NCBI GenBank assembly: GCA_003574785.1
Contig: QORU01000006.1
Location: forward strand, 62,001-126,000
Reading direction: 5' to 3'
DNA length: 64,000 nt
From: Taklimakanibacter deserti
Lineage (GTDB): Bacteria > Pseudomonadota > Alphaproteobacteria > Rhizobiales > Aestuariivirgaceae
This document shows, in pieces, positions 17,699-30,716 of the stretch. The notes under the pieces were generated by a model. It saw only the letters and a list, made by a program, of their open reading frames with translations, made no database searches and was not told the origin of the DNA. Numbering within the stretch: the first letter of the stretch is position 1; each line of letters begins with the position of its first letter. A program made the translations under genes and the position numbers.

Positions 17699-19222
17699 TC
17701 AACCAGCGGCGGTGTCCAACATGCTGGGCGTCATAGCCATTGCCGGCGGGGGTTCAAGCTCAGCTTCCCGTTTCGGCCCCACCAGGAACAGGCCGGCGGC
17801 GGTCAGCGCCAATGCCGCCCAAATCCATGCGTTGAGGCTCTCGCCCAGCAGCAGCATGCTCCAGCCGATGCCGGCGATGGTCGTGAAATAGGCAGCCTGG
17901 CCGGTGAAGACGGCGCCCAGATTGTTGATGAGATAGAGGAACAGAACATTGGCGGAGAGCGAGGCCGCGGCGATGAGCACGACGGTCAGCTCCAAGGCGC
18001 CGGGGATGGCGCTCGGATAGATCATCTCGCCGGTCGAAAGCGCGATCGGCAGGAGAATGGCGGCAGCGGTGAGTTGCATGAGCCCGACCGTCGTGACGGT
18101 CGGAATATGCTCCGGCCGTTTTGCCGCCAGCATGATGCCTTCCGCCGCATAACAGGCCGGGATCGCTAGCGCTATGACCGTCCACAGCAGGCCGCCTGGC
18201 ACCGCACCCGTGAATTTGTCATAGAGGATGACCAGGACCCCAAGGAGGCCAAGGAGCAGGCCTGCAAACCGCGACAGGCTCGGCTGCTCGATCCGCGTGA
18301 AGGCGGCGAAAGCGAAGGCGAGGAAGCCTTCCAGCACGATGATGATGGAAATGATGCTCGCCTCGACCTTGCCGGCAACGATGAACAGGAGCGATTCGCT
18401 GACCACGGCGCCGAGGAGCGCATAGGCCAGGAAATAGCCCCATGGTATCTCACGCGCCTTCGGCACGGTTCCCTTGGCCACCGACCAGCCTATGCAGCAA
18501 AGGCCGCTCAGCAGGCTGACCCAGAAGGCCATTCCGAAGGGATGGGCCTCGAGTCCGGAGGCCATGCGCGAGAGCGGCGCGACCAGGCCCCAGATGAGTC
18601 CGAGCACGATGAGCCCGAAGCCGCCGCGCAGGGTCTTTATGGACTGCCGGAGACGCCGCTCGCGCTCATAGACCTTCTGCGCGGCATCGGCGAAAACCCG
18701 CGCCAGGTCGCCCAGCGCATCATCGCGCTCGGAGATCTCGCCGAGGCCAAGCTTGGAGGGATTGTAGTTGCCGACCTTCAGGATCTGGGCAGCGCGCGCC
18801 AGTTTCTCGACCTGGTTCAGATAGTCGACCTCGGCGTCGCGGACATATTTCTTCTGAAGCAGCGTATTGACGCGGGCCCGGAAAATCACCGGATCGAAGT
18901 TTTTGGGGAGAAAGTCTTCCGCGCCGAGCTCGATCGCCGTGACGGCGCTCTCGGTGTCATCGAGCGAGGAGATCACGATGACGGGTATGTCCCTGAGCGC
19001 CGGGTCGGATTTCATGGCCTTGAGCACGTCGAAGCCATCCATCTCCGGCATCACGATGTCGAGGAGCACCGCATCGACCGGATGGCCACGCATATGGTCG
19101 AGCGCCTCGCTGCCGCTTCCCACCGCATGGCATTGATGGCCGAGGGAGGTTGCCGCACCCGCGAGCTTGAGCCGCATGGCCCGCGTATCGTCGACGACGA
19201 GTATTCTTCCCGTTCTGCTCAT
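17699..19222 (-). CDS. Response regulator receiver domain fused to EamA/DMT transporter
   Basis: A 507-residue fusion. Residues 5-120 are a full receiver domain: Asp11/Asp12, phospho-acceptor Asp55 in VLLDIVMPEMDG, Ser85/86 and Lys107. Residues 135-195 form a HAMP-like helical linker (LNQVEKLARAAQ, then DDALGDLARVFADAAQKVYERERRLRQ). Residues 200-485 are a ten-helix EamA transporter with two repeats. The start overlaps the Hpt gene stop by four bases. Known EamA proteins export or import small metabolites and are not usually phospho-controlled. Here phosphorylation probably gates transport directly. No DNA-binding domain is present. Substrate unknown. Confidence 0.88.
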   Translation of the reverse strand: MSRTGRILVVDDTRAMRLKLAGAATSLGHQCHAVGSGSEALDHMRGHPVDAVLLDIVMPEMDGFDVLKAMKSDPALRDIPVIVISSLDDTESAVTAIELGAEDFLPKNFDPVIFRARVNTLLQKKYVRDAEVDYLNQVEKLARAAQILKVGNYNPSKLGLGEISERDDALGDLARVFADAAQKVYERERRLRQSIKTLRGGFGLIVLGLIWGLVAPLSRMASGLEAHPFGMAFWVSLLSGLCCIGWSVAKGTVPKAREIPWGYFLAYALLGAVVSESLLFIVAGKVEASIISIIIVLEGFLAFAFAAFTRIEQPSLSRFAGLLLGLLGVLVILYDKFTGAVPGGLLWTVIALAIPACYAAEGIMLAAKRPEHIPTVTTVGLMQLTAAAILLPIALSTGEMIYPSAIPGALELTVVLIAAASLSANVLFLYLINNLGAVFTGQAAYFTTIAGIGWSMLLLGESLNAWIWAALALTAAGLFLVGPKREAELEPPPAMAMTPSMLDTAAG

Positions 19223-19580
19223 GGCATCCCCCCGTTCAATTCCGTGCCGATATAGGCCACGAGTTCCTCTTTGAGCGCGATACAGCCCTGGGCGATCTGC
19301 TCGGAACAGGCAACGGCATTGGCCACCGTCCCTCGCTTGCTCCTGAGCTCGACATCGGCGCAGAGTGCAGCAAGCGCGCTGTCCCCGAAATCCCGTGCGC
19401 TCGATTTGATCGTATGGGCGGCGCGACCCAGCGTGTCGAGCCTGCCCTCTCTCGCGGCGGCAAGGACCGACTGCGCCAGCGGCTCGGCCTCATCGATGAA
19501 GCTCTGCAGAATCTCGGCCAGGAGGTCCCTGTCGCCGCCGATGATTTCTCGCATGCGCTCCAGCGCCTGAAGTGAGATGC

Positions 19581-19584
<4 letters not shown>
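19219..19584 (-). CDS. Histidine phosphotransfer (Hpt) protein
   Basis: A 121-residue helical Hpt domain. The phospho-accepting histidine is His57 in [14 protein letters not shown]. The start is GTG at 19584, overlapping the kinase stop by four bases (gtga), and its stop overlaps the next start by four bases. It would relay phosphate from the kinase's receiver domains to the receiver of the transporter fusion. Confidence 0.9.
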
Positions 19585-23408
<3,824 letters not shown>

Positions 23409-23620
23409 CAGGTGTCACTTCTCTCTGTTTGGCGCAAGCGGCCCCGGCTAAGACGCATGTTCACCCTCAATGCACGCGATTGAGGGCCCAAATGCCTGCA
23501 ATCGTGGGTGATCTTAGGCCCTCCAGCGTCAGAGTTTCGCTTGCGCGGAGGAGTCGACCTCCTTGCCAAGCGTGAGTTTTGAATTAAAGTTACGTTAGGA
23601 AAAAAGAATCTGAGCACGCG

Positions 23621-25621
23621 ATGCCGCGCGACGGCTGCCAGCCAAAATTAAAGTTGTATTTTTTCGGGGGCTTCCGGATCCATGACGCCTTGGACAGACC
23701 GCTTGAGCTGACCGGGAAGAAAGGTTCGGCCATCATTGCCTATCTCTCGCGCTGCCCGGGAATGACGGCGACGCGGGAGAAGCTGGCCGATCTTCTGTGG
23801 AGCGACAGCGACAGCGAACATTCGAGAAACAGCCTGCGGCAGGCCTTGAGCGTGCTCCGCCAAGATCTGTCGCCCACTGGCGCAAATATCCTGCACAGCA
23901 ACAAGGACACGATTGGCCTGAACGCCGGATCGATCGACAGCGATGCCGCGGTCCTCGAAGCGGCGCAATCGGCGCGTTCAGGAAGCCAGCTTGAAGAGGC
24001 GATCTCCGTTTACACCGGACCGTTCCTCGATGGCTTCTTCTCGGGCAGCAGTGTCTTCGAGGAGTGGGCGGCCGGCGAGCGCGAGAAATTTCTTAACCTC
24101 GCCATAGGCTCTCTCGAAAAGCTGGCGCGATTGGTGGATATGGAAAAAGGGCTTGCCATCGCCCGGCGCCTTGTCGCCATGGAGCCGACGCGCGAGGCAT
24201 CCTATCGGCTGGAAATGGAGCTGCTCGCTCTGGCCGGCCAGCGCGACCGGGCGATCCGCACCTTCGAGGCCTGCCGAGCCATGCTGCAGAAGGAGTTCGG
24301 CGTCGATGTAAGTCCCGAAACAAGGACGCTGTGGCAATCCCTGTTGGTTGGACCGGATCCGGAAATTTTCACGCCCCTGCCGAGGCAGATGACCAGTTCG
24401 GCTGAGGCCGGCAGCCGGAAGAAGCCGTCGGTCGGTGTGCTCAGCTTCGTGAATCTCACTGGCAAGCGCGGCGAGGACTATTTCGCCAGGGGCCTGGTTC
24501 AGGACATCACGACCGCACTCGCGCAACGGCGTGATTATATCATCGTCGCGGAGCTCCCGACGCTCACGACTGAGACGGGAAGCCTCGATGTCCGCCGGAT
24601 AGCGGCGACCTATAACGTCCAGTATTTGTTGAATGGCAGCGTCCAGAGAGTCGCCGACGATCTCAGGGTCAATGTCCAGCTCATCGACACCGGCAACGGC
24701 CATAACGTCTGGGCACAGCGATTCGACGGCCGGGCGCAGGAAGGACTTGAGTTCCAGGACCGGATCGCGCAATTGGTCATGGTCGCTCTCGGCATAGAAT
24801 TGCAAACCAGCAGCTGGAAAGTGCGCGACAAGAGTCCGCCCGGCGGTCCCGAGGTACGGCGCCTGGTCAATCAGGCGCTGACGAAATACTACGAGATGAC
24901 GAAGTCATCGCTACAGGCCGCCATGGGCCTGGCCGAACAGGCCCTGGCGATCGACCCCGACAATCCCCGCGCGATGCGGACCTTGTCGATCACCATTTCC
25001 GTCGGCCTGGCAGTCTTCGGCGCGCTGCCCAACCGGCAAGAGCATGTCGACAGAGCTTTGTCACTTGCCAAAGCTGCCGTTAAGGCGGTGCCGGACGACG
25101 AGATCGCGCGTTGCTTTCTGGCTTTCGCCCTCTCAACCGCGGGCCGCATCGAGGAGGCCATTGCAGAACTGTGCCAATCGATCAGTCTCAATCCCAATTA
25201 TGCAAATGCCCATGGCGACCTCGCCGCGCTCTATGCGCTCAAGGGACAGACCGAGCAGGCTTTGCACGAGGCCAACGAGGCGATCAGGCTGGGTCCCTTG
25301 GACTCGACCGAATTCTGGCGGTATCACAGCATCGCCGTCGCCAAATTCGCCAGTGGCGACGATCTGGAAGCCCTGGAGATCGCGCGCCAGGTGGTGCGCA
25401 CAAGGCCGGATTTTGTGCGCGGCGCCCTCTATTGGGCCGCCGCCGCCATGGCAACCGGCAATGGCGAAGAGGCTTCACGGGCAATTCATTATTGCCTGTC
25501 CCAAATACCCGAGCTCAACCTGGGCAATATCTCACCCGTCTATGTGCCGCGCTATGTGAATGATGCACATCAGCGCCGCTTCATCGCGATGCTCGCGCGC
25601 GCCGGTCTTCCGGATAGCTGA
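23621..25621 (+). CDS. SARP-like regulator with BTAD, TolB/FlgO-like and TPR domains
   Basis: A 666-residue protein. The N-terminal winged-helix part (KLYFFGGFRIHDALDRPLELTGKKGSAIIAYL) and a bacterial transcriptional activation domain (about 95-245) are SARP features. A segment near 285-390 (SVGVLSFVNLTGKRGEDYFARGLVQDITTAL, then YLLNGSVQRVADDLRVNVQLID) is the TolB/FlgO-like domain seen in CyaE-type regulators. TPR repeats fill about 420-640. It is divergent from the kinase gene across 212 bases and 326 bases upstream of the RTX gene. It may activate either, but no binding site could be identified. The ATG at 23621 lacks a close Shine-Dalgarno. Confidence 0.85.
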   Translation: MPRDGCQPKLKLYFFGGFRIHDALDRPLELTGKKGSAIIAYLSRCPGMTATREKLADLLWSDSDSEHSRNSLRQALSVLRQDLSPTGANILHSNKDTIGLNAGSIDSDAAVLEAAQSARSGSQLEEAISVYTGPFLDGFFSGSSVFEEWAAGEREKFLNLAIGSLEKLARLVDMEKGLAIARRLVAMEPTREASYRLEMELLALAGQRDRAIRTFEACRAMLQKEFGVDVSPETRTLWQSLLVGPDPEIFTPLPRQMTSSAEAGSRKKPSVGVLSFVNLTGKRGEDYFARGLVQDITTALAQRRDYIIVAELPTLTTETGSLDVRRIAATYNVQYLLNGSVQRVADDLRVNVQLIDTGNGHNVWAQRFDGRAQEGLEFQDRIAQLVMVALGIELQTSSWKVRDKSPPGGPEVRRLVNQALTKYYEMTKSSLQAAMGLAEQALAIDPDNPRAMRTLSITISVGLAVFGALPNRQEHVDRALSLAKAAVKAVPDDEIARCFLAFALSTAGRIEEAIAELCQSISLNPNYANAHGDLAALYALKGQTEQALHEANEAIRLGPLDSTEFWRYHSIAVAKFASGDDLEALEIARQVVRTRPDFVRGALYWAAAAMATGNGEEASRAIHYCLSQIPELNLGNISPVYVPRYVNDAHQRRFIAMLARAGLPDS

Positions 25622-25753
25622 CCAACCTCGCTCATAACGTTTGTCTAACGCAATTTTGACGCTAGGTCATTGTCTTGATCGGGCTCACCAAGCGCAGTCC
25701 TAACGGACAGTGTTGCATGGGAGAACGGCACCTCGCCGAGATGGGAGTCGTTT

Positions 25754-25951
25754 ATGGCAGAGCATCACTTCATGCGCGCGATCTGGGACCTGGCCACAGC
25801 GAACGCGGCCGCTCGATCTCAGGCGTTGAACTTCGCTGAAGGTCCGCGAACGAAGCACGTCATTCCCGCACTACCCGCGACCACTGACTCTGTCGCGAAC
25901 GCCGGGAGCATTCACTGCATGCCCACCGCAGAGCACAAGGATCCGTCATGA
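25754..25951 (+). CDS. Possible 65-residue leader ORF coupled to the RTX gene
   Basis: An ORF with a fair ribosome binding site (gggag ending eight bases before the ATG). Its stop TGA overlaps the RTX start ATG as ATGA, the usual mark of translational coupling. The sequence (MAEHHFMRAIWDL and onward) matches nothing I recognise. It is the only candidate gene in the 326-base gap before the RTX gene. It could be a coupled leader or a chance ORF in GC-rich DNA. Confidence 0.3.
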   Translation: MAEHHFMRAIWDLATANAAARSQALNFAEGPRTKHVIPALPATTDSVANAGSIHCMPTAEHKDPS

Positions 25952-28900
25952 CAAATTTCGTAGTAACCGTTCTCGCCGACGAGGATGACGGCAATATTTC
26001 GGCCGGCGATCTGTCGCTGAGAGAGGCCATCGCGCTGGCCAATGCCAATCCGGATGCGGATACCATCACTTTCGCACCGGCGCTCGCCGGCAAGACCATA
26101 AGCCTGACCGACGAACTGGTTCTCACGAGCGATGTGACGATCGATGGCGACATCAACGGCGACAACAAGGCGGACGTGACGATTTCGGGCAACTCTGCCC
26201 ATCGCATCTTCAACATAACCGGTTCATCGACGGATGTCGCGCTCGCCAGTCTGACGCTCGCCAACGCCAGTAGTTCCGGTGCAGGCGGAGCCATTCTCGC
26301 TTCCGATGCCGGCACACTCGATATTCTGGATACCACCATACGCAACAGCGGCGCCGCGACCAATGGTGGCGGTATCGCAGCCGATCAGACTGACGTGACG
26401 ATCGCCAATTCGCTGTTGATGTTCAATATCGCCGCTGCAGAGGGGGGCGGCATCTACGCCAGCGACAGCAACATCACGATAACCAACTCAACCATTGGCA
26501 TCAATGATTCAGGTGGCAAGGGTGGCGGCATCAGCGCCTCCAACACAAATCTTATTCTGCATAGCGCCACGATCGCTGGCAACCTTGCCGGTGCAAACGG
26601 CACGAATACGGACGAGGGCGGCGGGATATCGCAGGACTCGGGAGGGTTCATTACCGCCACGAACACGGTGGTCGGCAACAACTACTCGGGCCTGCTGGAT
26701 CCAAACGTCTTCGAGCCCGCCGCTATCAATGACGTGCGGGGCCAGGTCCAGCTTGCCACCAACAGCGCCTTCAGCACCGCCGTCACACTTGGCGCCGGTT
26801 CGACGAATAATCTGAACAATATCGGCGATGTCGGCCTTGCTTTCCCAATCGACAATGGCGGGACGGTGCTCACCATGGCGACGAACCCCGGGAGTGTCCT
26901 GATCGATGCAGGCAGTGCTGCGGCACTCCCCGCCGATATCCATGACCTGGACCATGACGGCAATTCCGCTGAGGTCCTACCGATCGACGGTCGGGGCGCG
27001 CCTCGTCTTTCCGGAGCTGCGGTCGATATTGGCGCCGTCGAGGTTTACCCTGTCGTGCCGACGGATCTCTTCACCGCTCTCGATGGACTGCCGTTCAAGG
27101 ATGCGGCGGGCAATGCGTCAACGGCCGACTCGCTTTTCGAGGGCCCAGATGAAACCGTCGTATTCGTGATCAAGCAGACATTGACCCCGGCTGGGGAACT
27201 GACCTCGCTGGCGCTGGCGGAAATCGCGCAAGCCAATGAAGTTGCTGCGGCTGCAGGCGCCGCGGGTCGGCCATTGGATGTCCGCATCATCTGCCTTGAC
27301 GGTTATTCCGAACCTCTTCCCGGCGTTTCACCGTCGGTCAGCGTCCTCCATGTCGATAATAGCGACCCGTCGGCATACCAGGCGCGAGATGTCCTTCTCG
27401 CGTCTTTCCTCCCGCCCTTTGAATTCGATGGATGGCCGATGGGGGCATTTGCTTTCCACCGCCCGCCAGGGACCGATTCGATCGATGTCATCAAGTCGCT
27501 GGACGTCGGCGCTTCCATGGCGGGGAATATCGAGTTCACGACCATTGATGTTCCGCTCGAAACCGCATTGAACGCGTCGGGGAGCCCGGCTGTCGACCTC
27601 GCCACGCATTTCCTCCCTTCACCCAACGCCACGACAACTCTTGGGCAATTCGATGAAGTCGGCGAGTTCGTTCCCGATCTTGTGTTCACCGACCAGAACG
27701 GAAATGCCCAGTCGCTGCTGAGCTATGGAGACGAGTTGGTGGTCATGTCGGTCTGCACCGAGTGGTGCGGACCCTGCAGGTTCTATTCCGAAAACCTCGA
27801 AGGCCTCGCGGCCGCGCTCGGTTCCGACTTCAGTTTCCTCGAAGTATTGGTCGAGGACAACAACAGCAGAATGGCCAACACGACGACCGCGCTGCGATGG
27901 TACAACACATTTGACCTCACATCATCCGTCATAACGACAAATGGGGACGCCGATATCCTCATGGATTTCGTCCGGGGTTCGCTCACTCCTGCTTTTCCCG
28001 ACTACATCGTGATGGACGGTACGACCGGCGAGATCATCGCTCGCTGGCAAGGAGTCCAGCTTGATCCGGCATATTTCGAGGCCATCTCGCATGACTACTA
28101 TGCGCGATTCGCCACCATGGATTTTGGCGGCACGAAAGGCGCCGATACGTTTACCGGCGGCAAGGGCTTCGACACGATCAATGGCCTTGCCGGCAAAGAC
28201 ACGCTGTCAGGGCTCAATGGCGACGACACGATCAGTGGCGGCAAGGGTAATGACACGATCAACGGCGACAGCGGCAATGATACGCTGCTCGGGGAAGACG
28301 GATCCGACGAGATAGATGGCGGCGATGGCAACGACACGGTCGTTGGCGGCGAGGGCCCAGACAGGCTGGATGGCGGCAATGGTTCCGGCGACACGCTTTC
28401 CTATGTGGGCTCGGACAAGGCGGTCACTGTGAACCTGGCCACGAATACGGCCAAAGGCGGCGACGCCGCGGGCGACAAGATCGCGAATTTCGAGAATGTC
28501 GTCGGAACGGACAAAGGTGACACCTTGACCGGCAATGACGCGGCCAACACGCTATGGGGCGGCGGCGGGAACGACACGCTCAATGGCGGCGGCGGCGATG
28601 ACCGGCTGATTGGCGGCGCCAGCGTCGACACGCTGAACGGAGAGGCAGGAGCCGACACATTCGTGTTGACGCCGGCCTTCGCCGATCGGGATGTCATCCA
28701 GAACTTTGAAGTCGGCGACAGGCTGGAGATTTCGGCTTCGCTATTCGGCGGCGGTCTGGCAGCCGGCGCGCTCGATGCGTCGCAGTTCGTTTCCAACGGC
28801 ACCGGCCTCGCCGGCGATGCGGATGACCGGTTCATATTCAACTTCGCGACGGGTCAATTGCATTATGACGATAATGGCAACCTGGCCGGCGGCAGCCGTC

Positions 28901-28965
28901 TGATCGCCACCTTCACCGGGCCGTTGCCCGCACTCGCGGCAACGGATTTCGACATCCTGGCCTAG
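25948..28965 (+). CDS. Type I-secreted protein: beta-helix, thioredoxin fold and RTX repeats
   Basis: A 1005-residue protein without an N-terminal signal. Residues 1-370 look like a parallel beta-helix with a CSLREA-like start (LSLREAIALANANPDADTI) and repeated GGGI turns. Residues 371-565 are unassigned. A thioredoxin/TlpA-like domain spans about 570-720 with WCGPC at 606-610. From about 728 to 905 there are glycine/aspartate nonapeptides such as GGKGNDTIN and GGGGNDTLN, followed by a type I export tail ending TDFDILA. The next two genes encode the matching exporter, so secretion by that system is likely. Extracellular role unknown; a calcium-folded secreted oxidoreductase or adhesin is possible. 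Confidence 0.9.
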   Translation: MTNFVVTVLADEDDGNISAGDLSLREAIALANANPDADTITFAPALAGKTISLTDELVLTSDVTIDGDINGDNKADVTISGNSAHRIFNITGSSTDVALASLTLANASSSGAGGAILASDAGTLDILDTTIRNSGAATNGGGIAADQTDVTIANSLLMFNIAAAEGGGIYASDSNITITNSTIGINDSGGKGGGISASNTNLILHSATIAGNLAGANGTNTDEGGGISQDSGGFITATNTVVGNNYSGLLDPNVFEPAAINDVRGQVQLATNSAFSTAVTLGAGSTNNLNNIGDVGLAFPIDNGGTVLTMATNPGSVLIDAGSAAALPADIHDLDHDGNSAEVLPIDGRGAPRLSGAAVDIGAVEVYPVVPTDLFTALDGLPFKDAAGNASTADSLFEGPDETVVFVIKQTLTPAGELTSLALAEIAQANEVAAAAGAAGRPLDVRIICLDGYSEPLPGVSPSVSVLHVDNSDPSAYQARDVLLASFLPPFEFDGWPMGAFAFHRPPGTDSIDVIKSLDVGASMAGNIEFTTIDVPLETALNASGSPAVDLATHFLPSPNATTTLGQFDEVGEFVPDLVFTDQNGNAQSLLSYGDELVVMSVCTEWCGPCRFYSENLEGLAAALGSDFSFLEVLVEDNNSRMANTTTALRWYNTFDLTSSVITTNGDADILMDFVRGSLTPAFPDYIVMDGTTGEIIARWQGVQLDPAYFEAISHDYYARFATMDFGGTKGADTFTGGKGFDTINGLAGKDTLSGLNGDDTISGGKGNDTINGDSGNDTLLGEDGSDEIDGGDGNDTVVGGEGPDRLDGGNGSGDTLSYVGSDKAVTVNLATNTAKGGDAAGDKIANFENVVGTDKGDTLTGNDAANTLWGGGGNDTLNGGGGDDRLIGGASVDTLNGEAGADTFVLTPAFADRDVIQNFEVGDRLEISASLFGGGLAAGALDASQFVSNGTGLAGDADDRFIFNFATGQLHYDDNGNLAGGSRLIATFTGPLPALAATDFDILA

Positions 28966-28986
28966 GGACTTCGGCGGGCAGCATAA

Positions 28987-30711
28987 ATGGCTCAGAACTC
29001 TGACCTTGCGGTTGCCCTGTCGACCTGCCGGTCGGGCTTCGTGTCGCTTGCGGTGTTCAGCATGTTCGCCAACTTGCTGATGCTCACCGGGCCGCTTTTC
29101 ATGCTGCAGATCTATGACCGTGTTCTGACCAGCGGTAGCATTCCCACGCTGCTGGCGCTCGCCCTGTTGGCCGCCATTCTGTTTACCCTCTACGGTTTTC
29201 TGGAGTTTGTCCGCTCGCGCCTTCTGGTCAGGGTCGGGCGGATCGTCGATGAGGCGCTCCGCGAGAGGGTGTTCGACGCAGTGGCCATGCAGGCCCTGCG
29301 CGACGGAGGAAGACGCAGCGAGGCGCTTGGCGACCTCCAGACGATCCGGCAATTCCTGCAAGGCAACGGGCCCCTGGCGTTCCTCGACATGCCCTGGGCG
29401 CCGATCTACCTGGCGGTCATCTTCCTGATGCATGCCCTGCTCGGCTATGTGGCCGTTCTCGCCGCCATCTTGCTGACGGTCATCGCCATTCTCACCGAGC
29501 GAACCACCCGCAAGCATGCGCTCGCAGCTCAAAAGGCGCTCATGCAGGCGCATTCGCTGGCCGATCAATGCCGCGGCAACATCGAGGCGGCGACCATACT
29601 GGGCATGGTCGGACGCCTGCGCCGGCGCTGGGCCGGCGCGCAGGATGATGCACTGGCCAGTCACATGCTGGCCAGTGACCGGAGCGGTCTGCTGACGAGC
29701 CTGTCACGCACACTGAGGCTGGTGTTCCAGTCGGCCGTCCTTGGCCTTGGCGCCTATCTCGCCATCCGCCGGGAAATCTCGCCGGGTGTCATGATCGCCG
29801 CCAGCATCATCATGTCACGGGCCCTCGCCCCCATCGAGTTGGCGGTCGGCCAGTGGCCGCAATTCCAAGGCTTCGTGCGATCGTGGCATCGGTTGCGTGC
29901 TTTCCTGGCCGACACACCGGCGCGCAAGCCGAAAATGGTGCTGCCTCAGCCGACGGGCCGGCTGACGGTGGAGAATCTCTCGGCCTATGTTCCCGGCGGG
30001 GAAATGCCTTTGATCGGCGGGGTGTCTTTCGCGCTCGAGCGCGGCGACGGGCTCGGCATCATCGGCCCGACCGGTGCCGGCAAATCCACCTTGGCGCGGG
30101 CGCTCATGGGTGCCTGGCCGCTGACCCGCGGCACCGTCAGGTTTGACGGCGCCACGCCCGATCAATGGGATCCGGACGTGCTGGGAAAGTCGATCGGCTA
30201 TCTCTCGCAGGAGGGTGAGCTGTTCGACGGCACCGTGGCGGAGAATATTTCGCGCTTCGCTCCCGCTCCCGAGCCTGAAGCCATCGTCTCTGCGGCACAA
30301 CAGGCCGATATCCACGACCTCGTCCTGCAGATGCCCGACGGCTACAACACCCTCATTGGTCATGGCGGAAGGCGGCTCTCGGCCGGTCAATGCCAGCGCC
30401 TCGGCCTGGCGCGGGCCCTCTATGGCAATCCCAGCTTCCTGGTGCTCGATGAACCCAATGCCAATCTCGATGCCGATGGCGAGGTCGCCCTTGTGAGAGC
30501 GATCGCTGCGGTTCGCGCCCGCGGCGGCACCGTCATCGTCATCGCTCACCGGCCAAGCGCCATCGCCGCGCTCGACAGGCTGATGGTTCTGCGTGACGGT
30601 CGGGTATTCGCCTTTGGACCCAAGGACGAGGTGCTCGCCAAGGTGCTGGCGCGCCCCGTCGACGGGACCGGCCGGCCGGGCGGCCTTACCATTGTCGAGG
30701 CGAGAGGCTGA
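28987..30711 (+). CDS. Type I secretion ABC permease/ATPase (PrtD-like)
   Basis: A 574-residue fused transporter. N-terminal membrane domain with FSMFANLLMLTGPLFMLQIYDRVL, the usual PrtD-type opening, and no peptidase C39 domain. ATPase domain with Walker A GPTGAGKSTLA, a signature variant LSAGQCQRLGLA and Walker B FLVLDEPNANLD. It starts 21 bases after the RTX gene and five bases before the adaptor gene, so it is the dedicated exporter. Confidence 0.93.
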   Translation: MAQNSDLAVALSTCRSGFVSLAVFSMFANLLMLTGPLFMLQIYDRVLTSGSIPTLLALALLAAILFTLYGFLEFVRSRLLVRVGRIVDEALRERVFDAVAMQALRDGGRRSEALGDLQTIRQFLQGNGPLAFLDMPWAPIYLAVIFLMHALLGYVAVLAAILLTVIAILTERTTRKHALAAQKALMQAHSLADQCRGNIEAATILGMVGRLRRRWAGAQDDALASHMLASDRSGLLTSLSRTLRLVFQSAVLGLGAYLAIRREISPGVMIAASIIMSRALAPIELAVGQWPQFQGFVRSWHRLRAFLADTPARKPKMVLPQPTGRLTVENLSAYVPGGEMPLIGGVSFALERGDGLGIIGPTGAGKSTLARALMGAWPLTRGTVRFDGATPDQWDPDVLGKSIGYLSQEGELFDGTVAENISRFAPAPEPEAIVSAAQQADIHDLVLQMPDGYNTLIGHGGRRLSAGQCQRLGLARALYGNPSFLVLDEPNANLDADGEVALVRAIAAVRARGGTVIVIAHRPSAIAALDRLMVLRDGRVFAFGPKDEVLAKVLARPVDGTGRPGGLTIVEARG

Positions 30712-30716
30712 TCGCG

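Noticed and set aside
28130..28670. RTX repeat DNA as a possible CRISPR or tandem DNA array
   Set aside because: The periodicity is 27 bases and follows coding nonapeptides with varying bases; no spacers or conserved DNA repeats.
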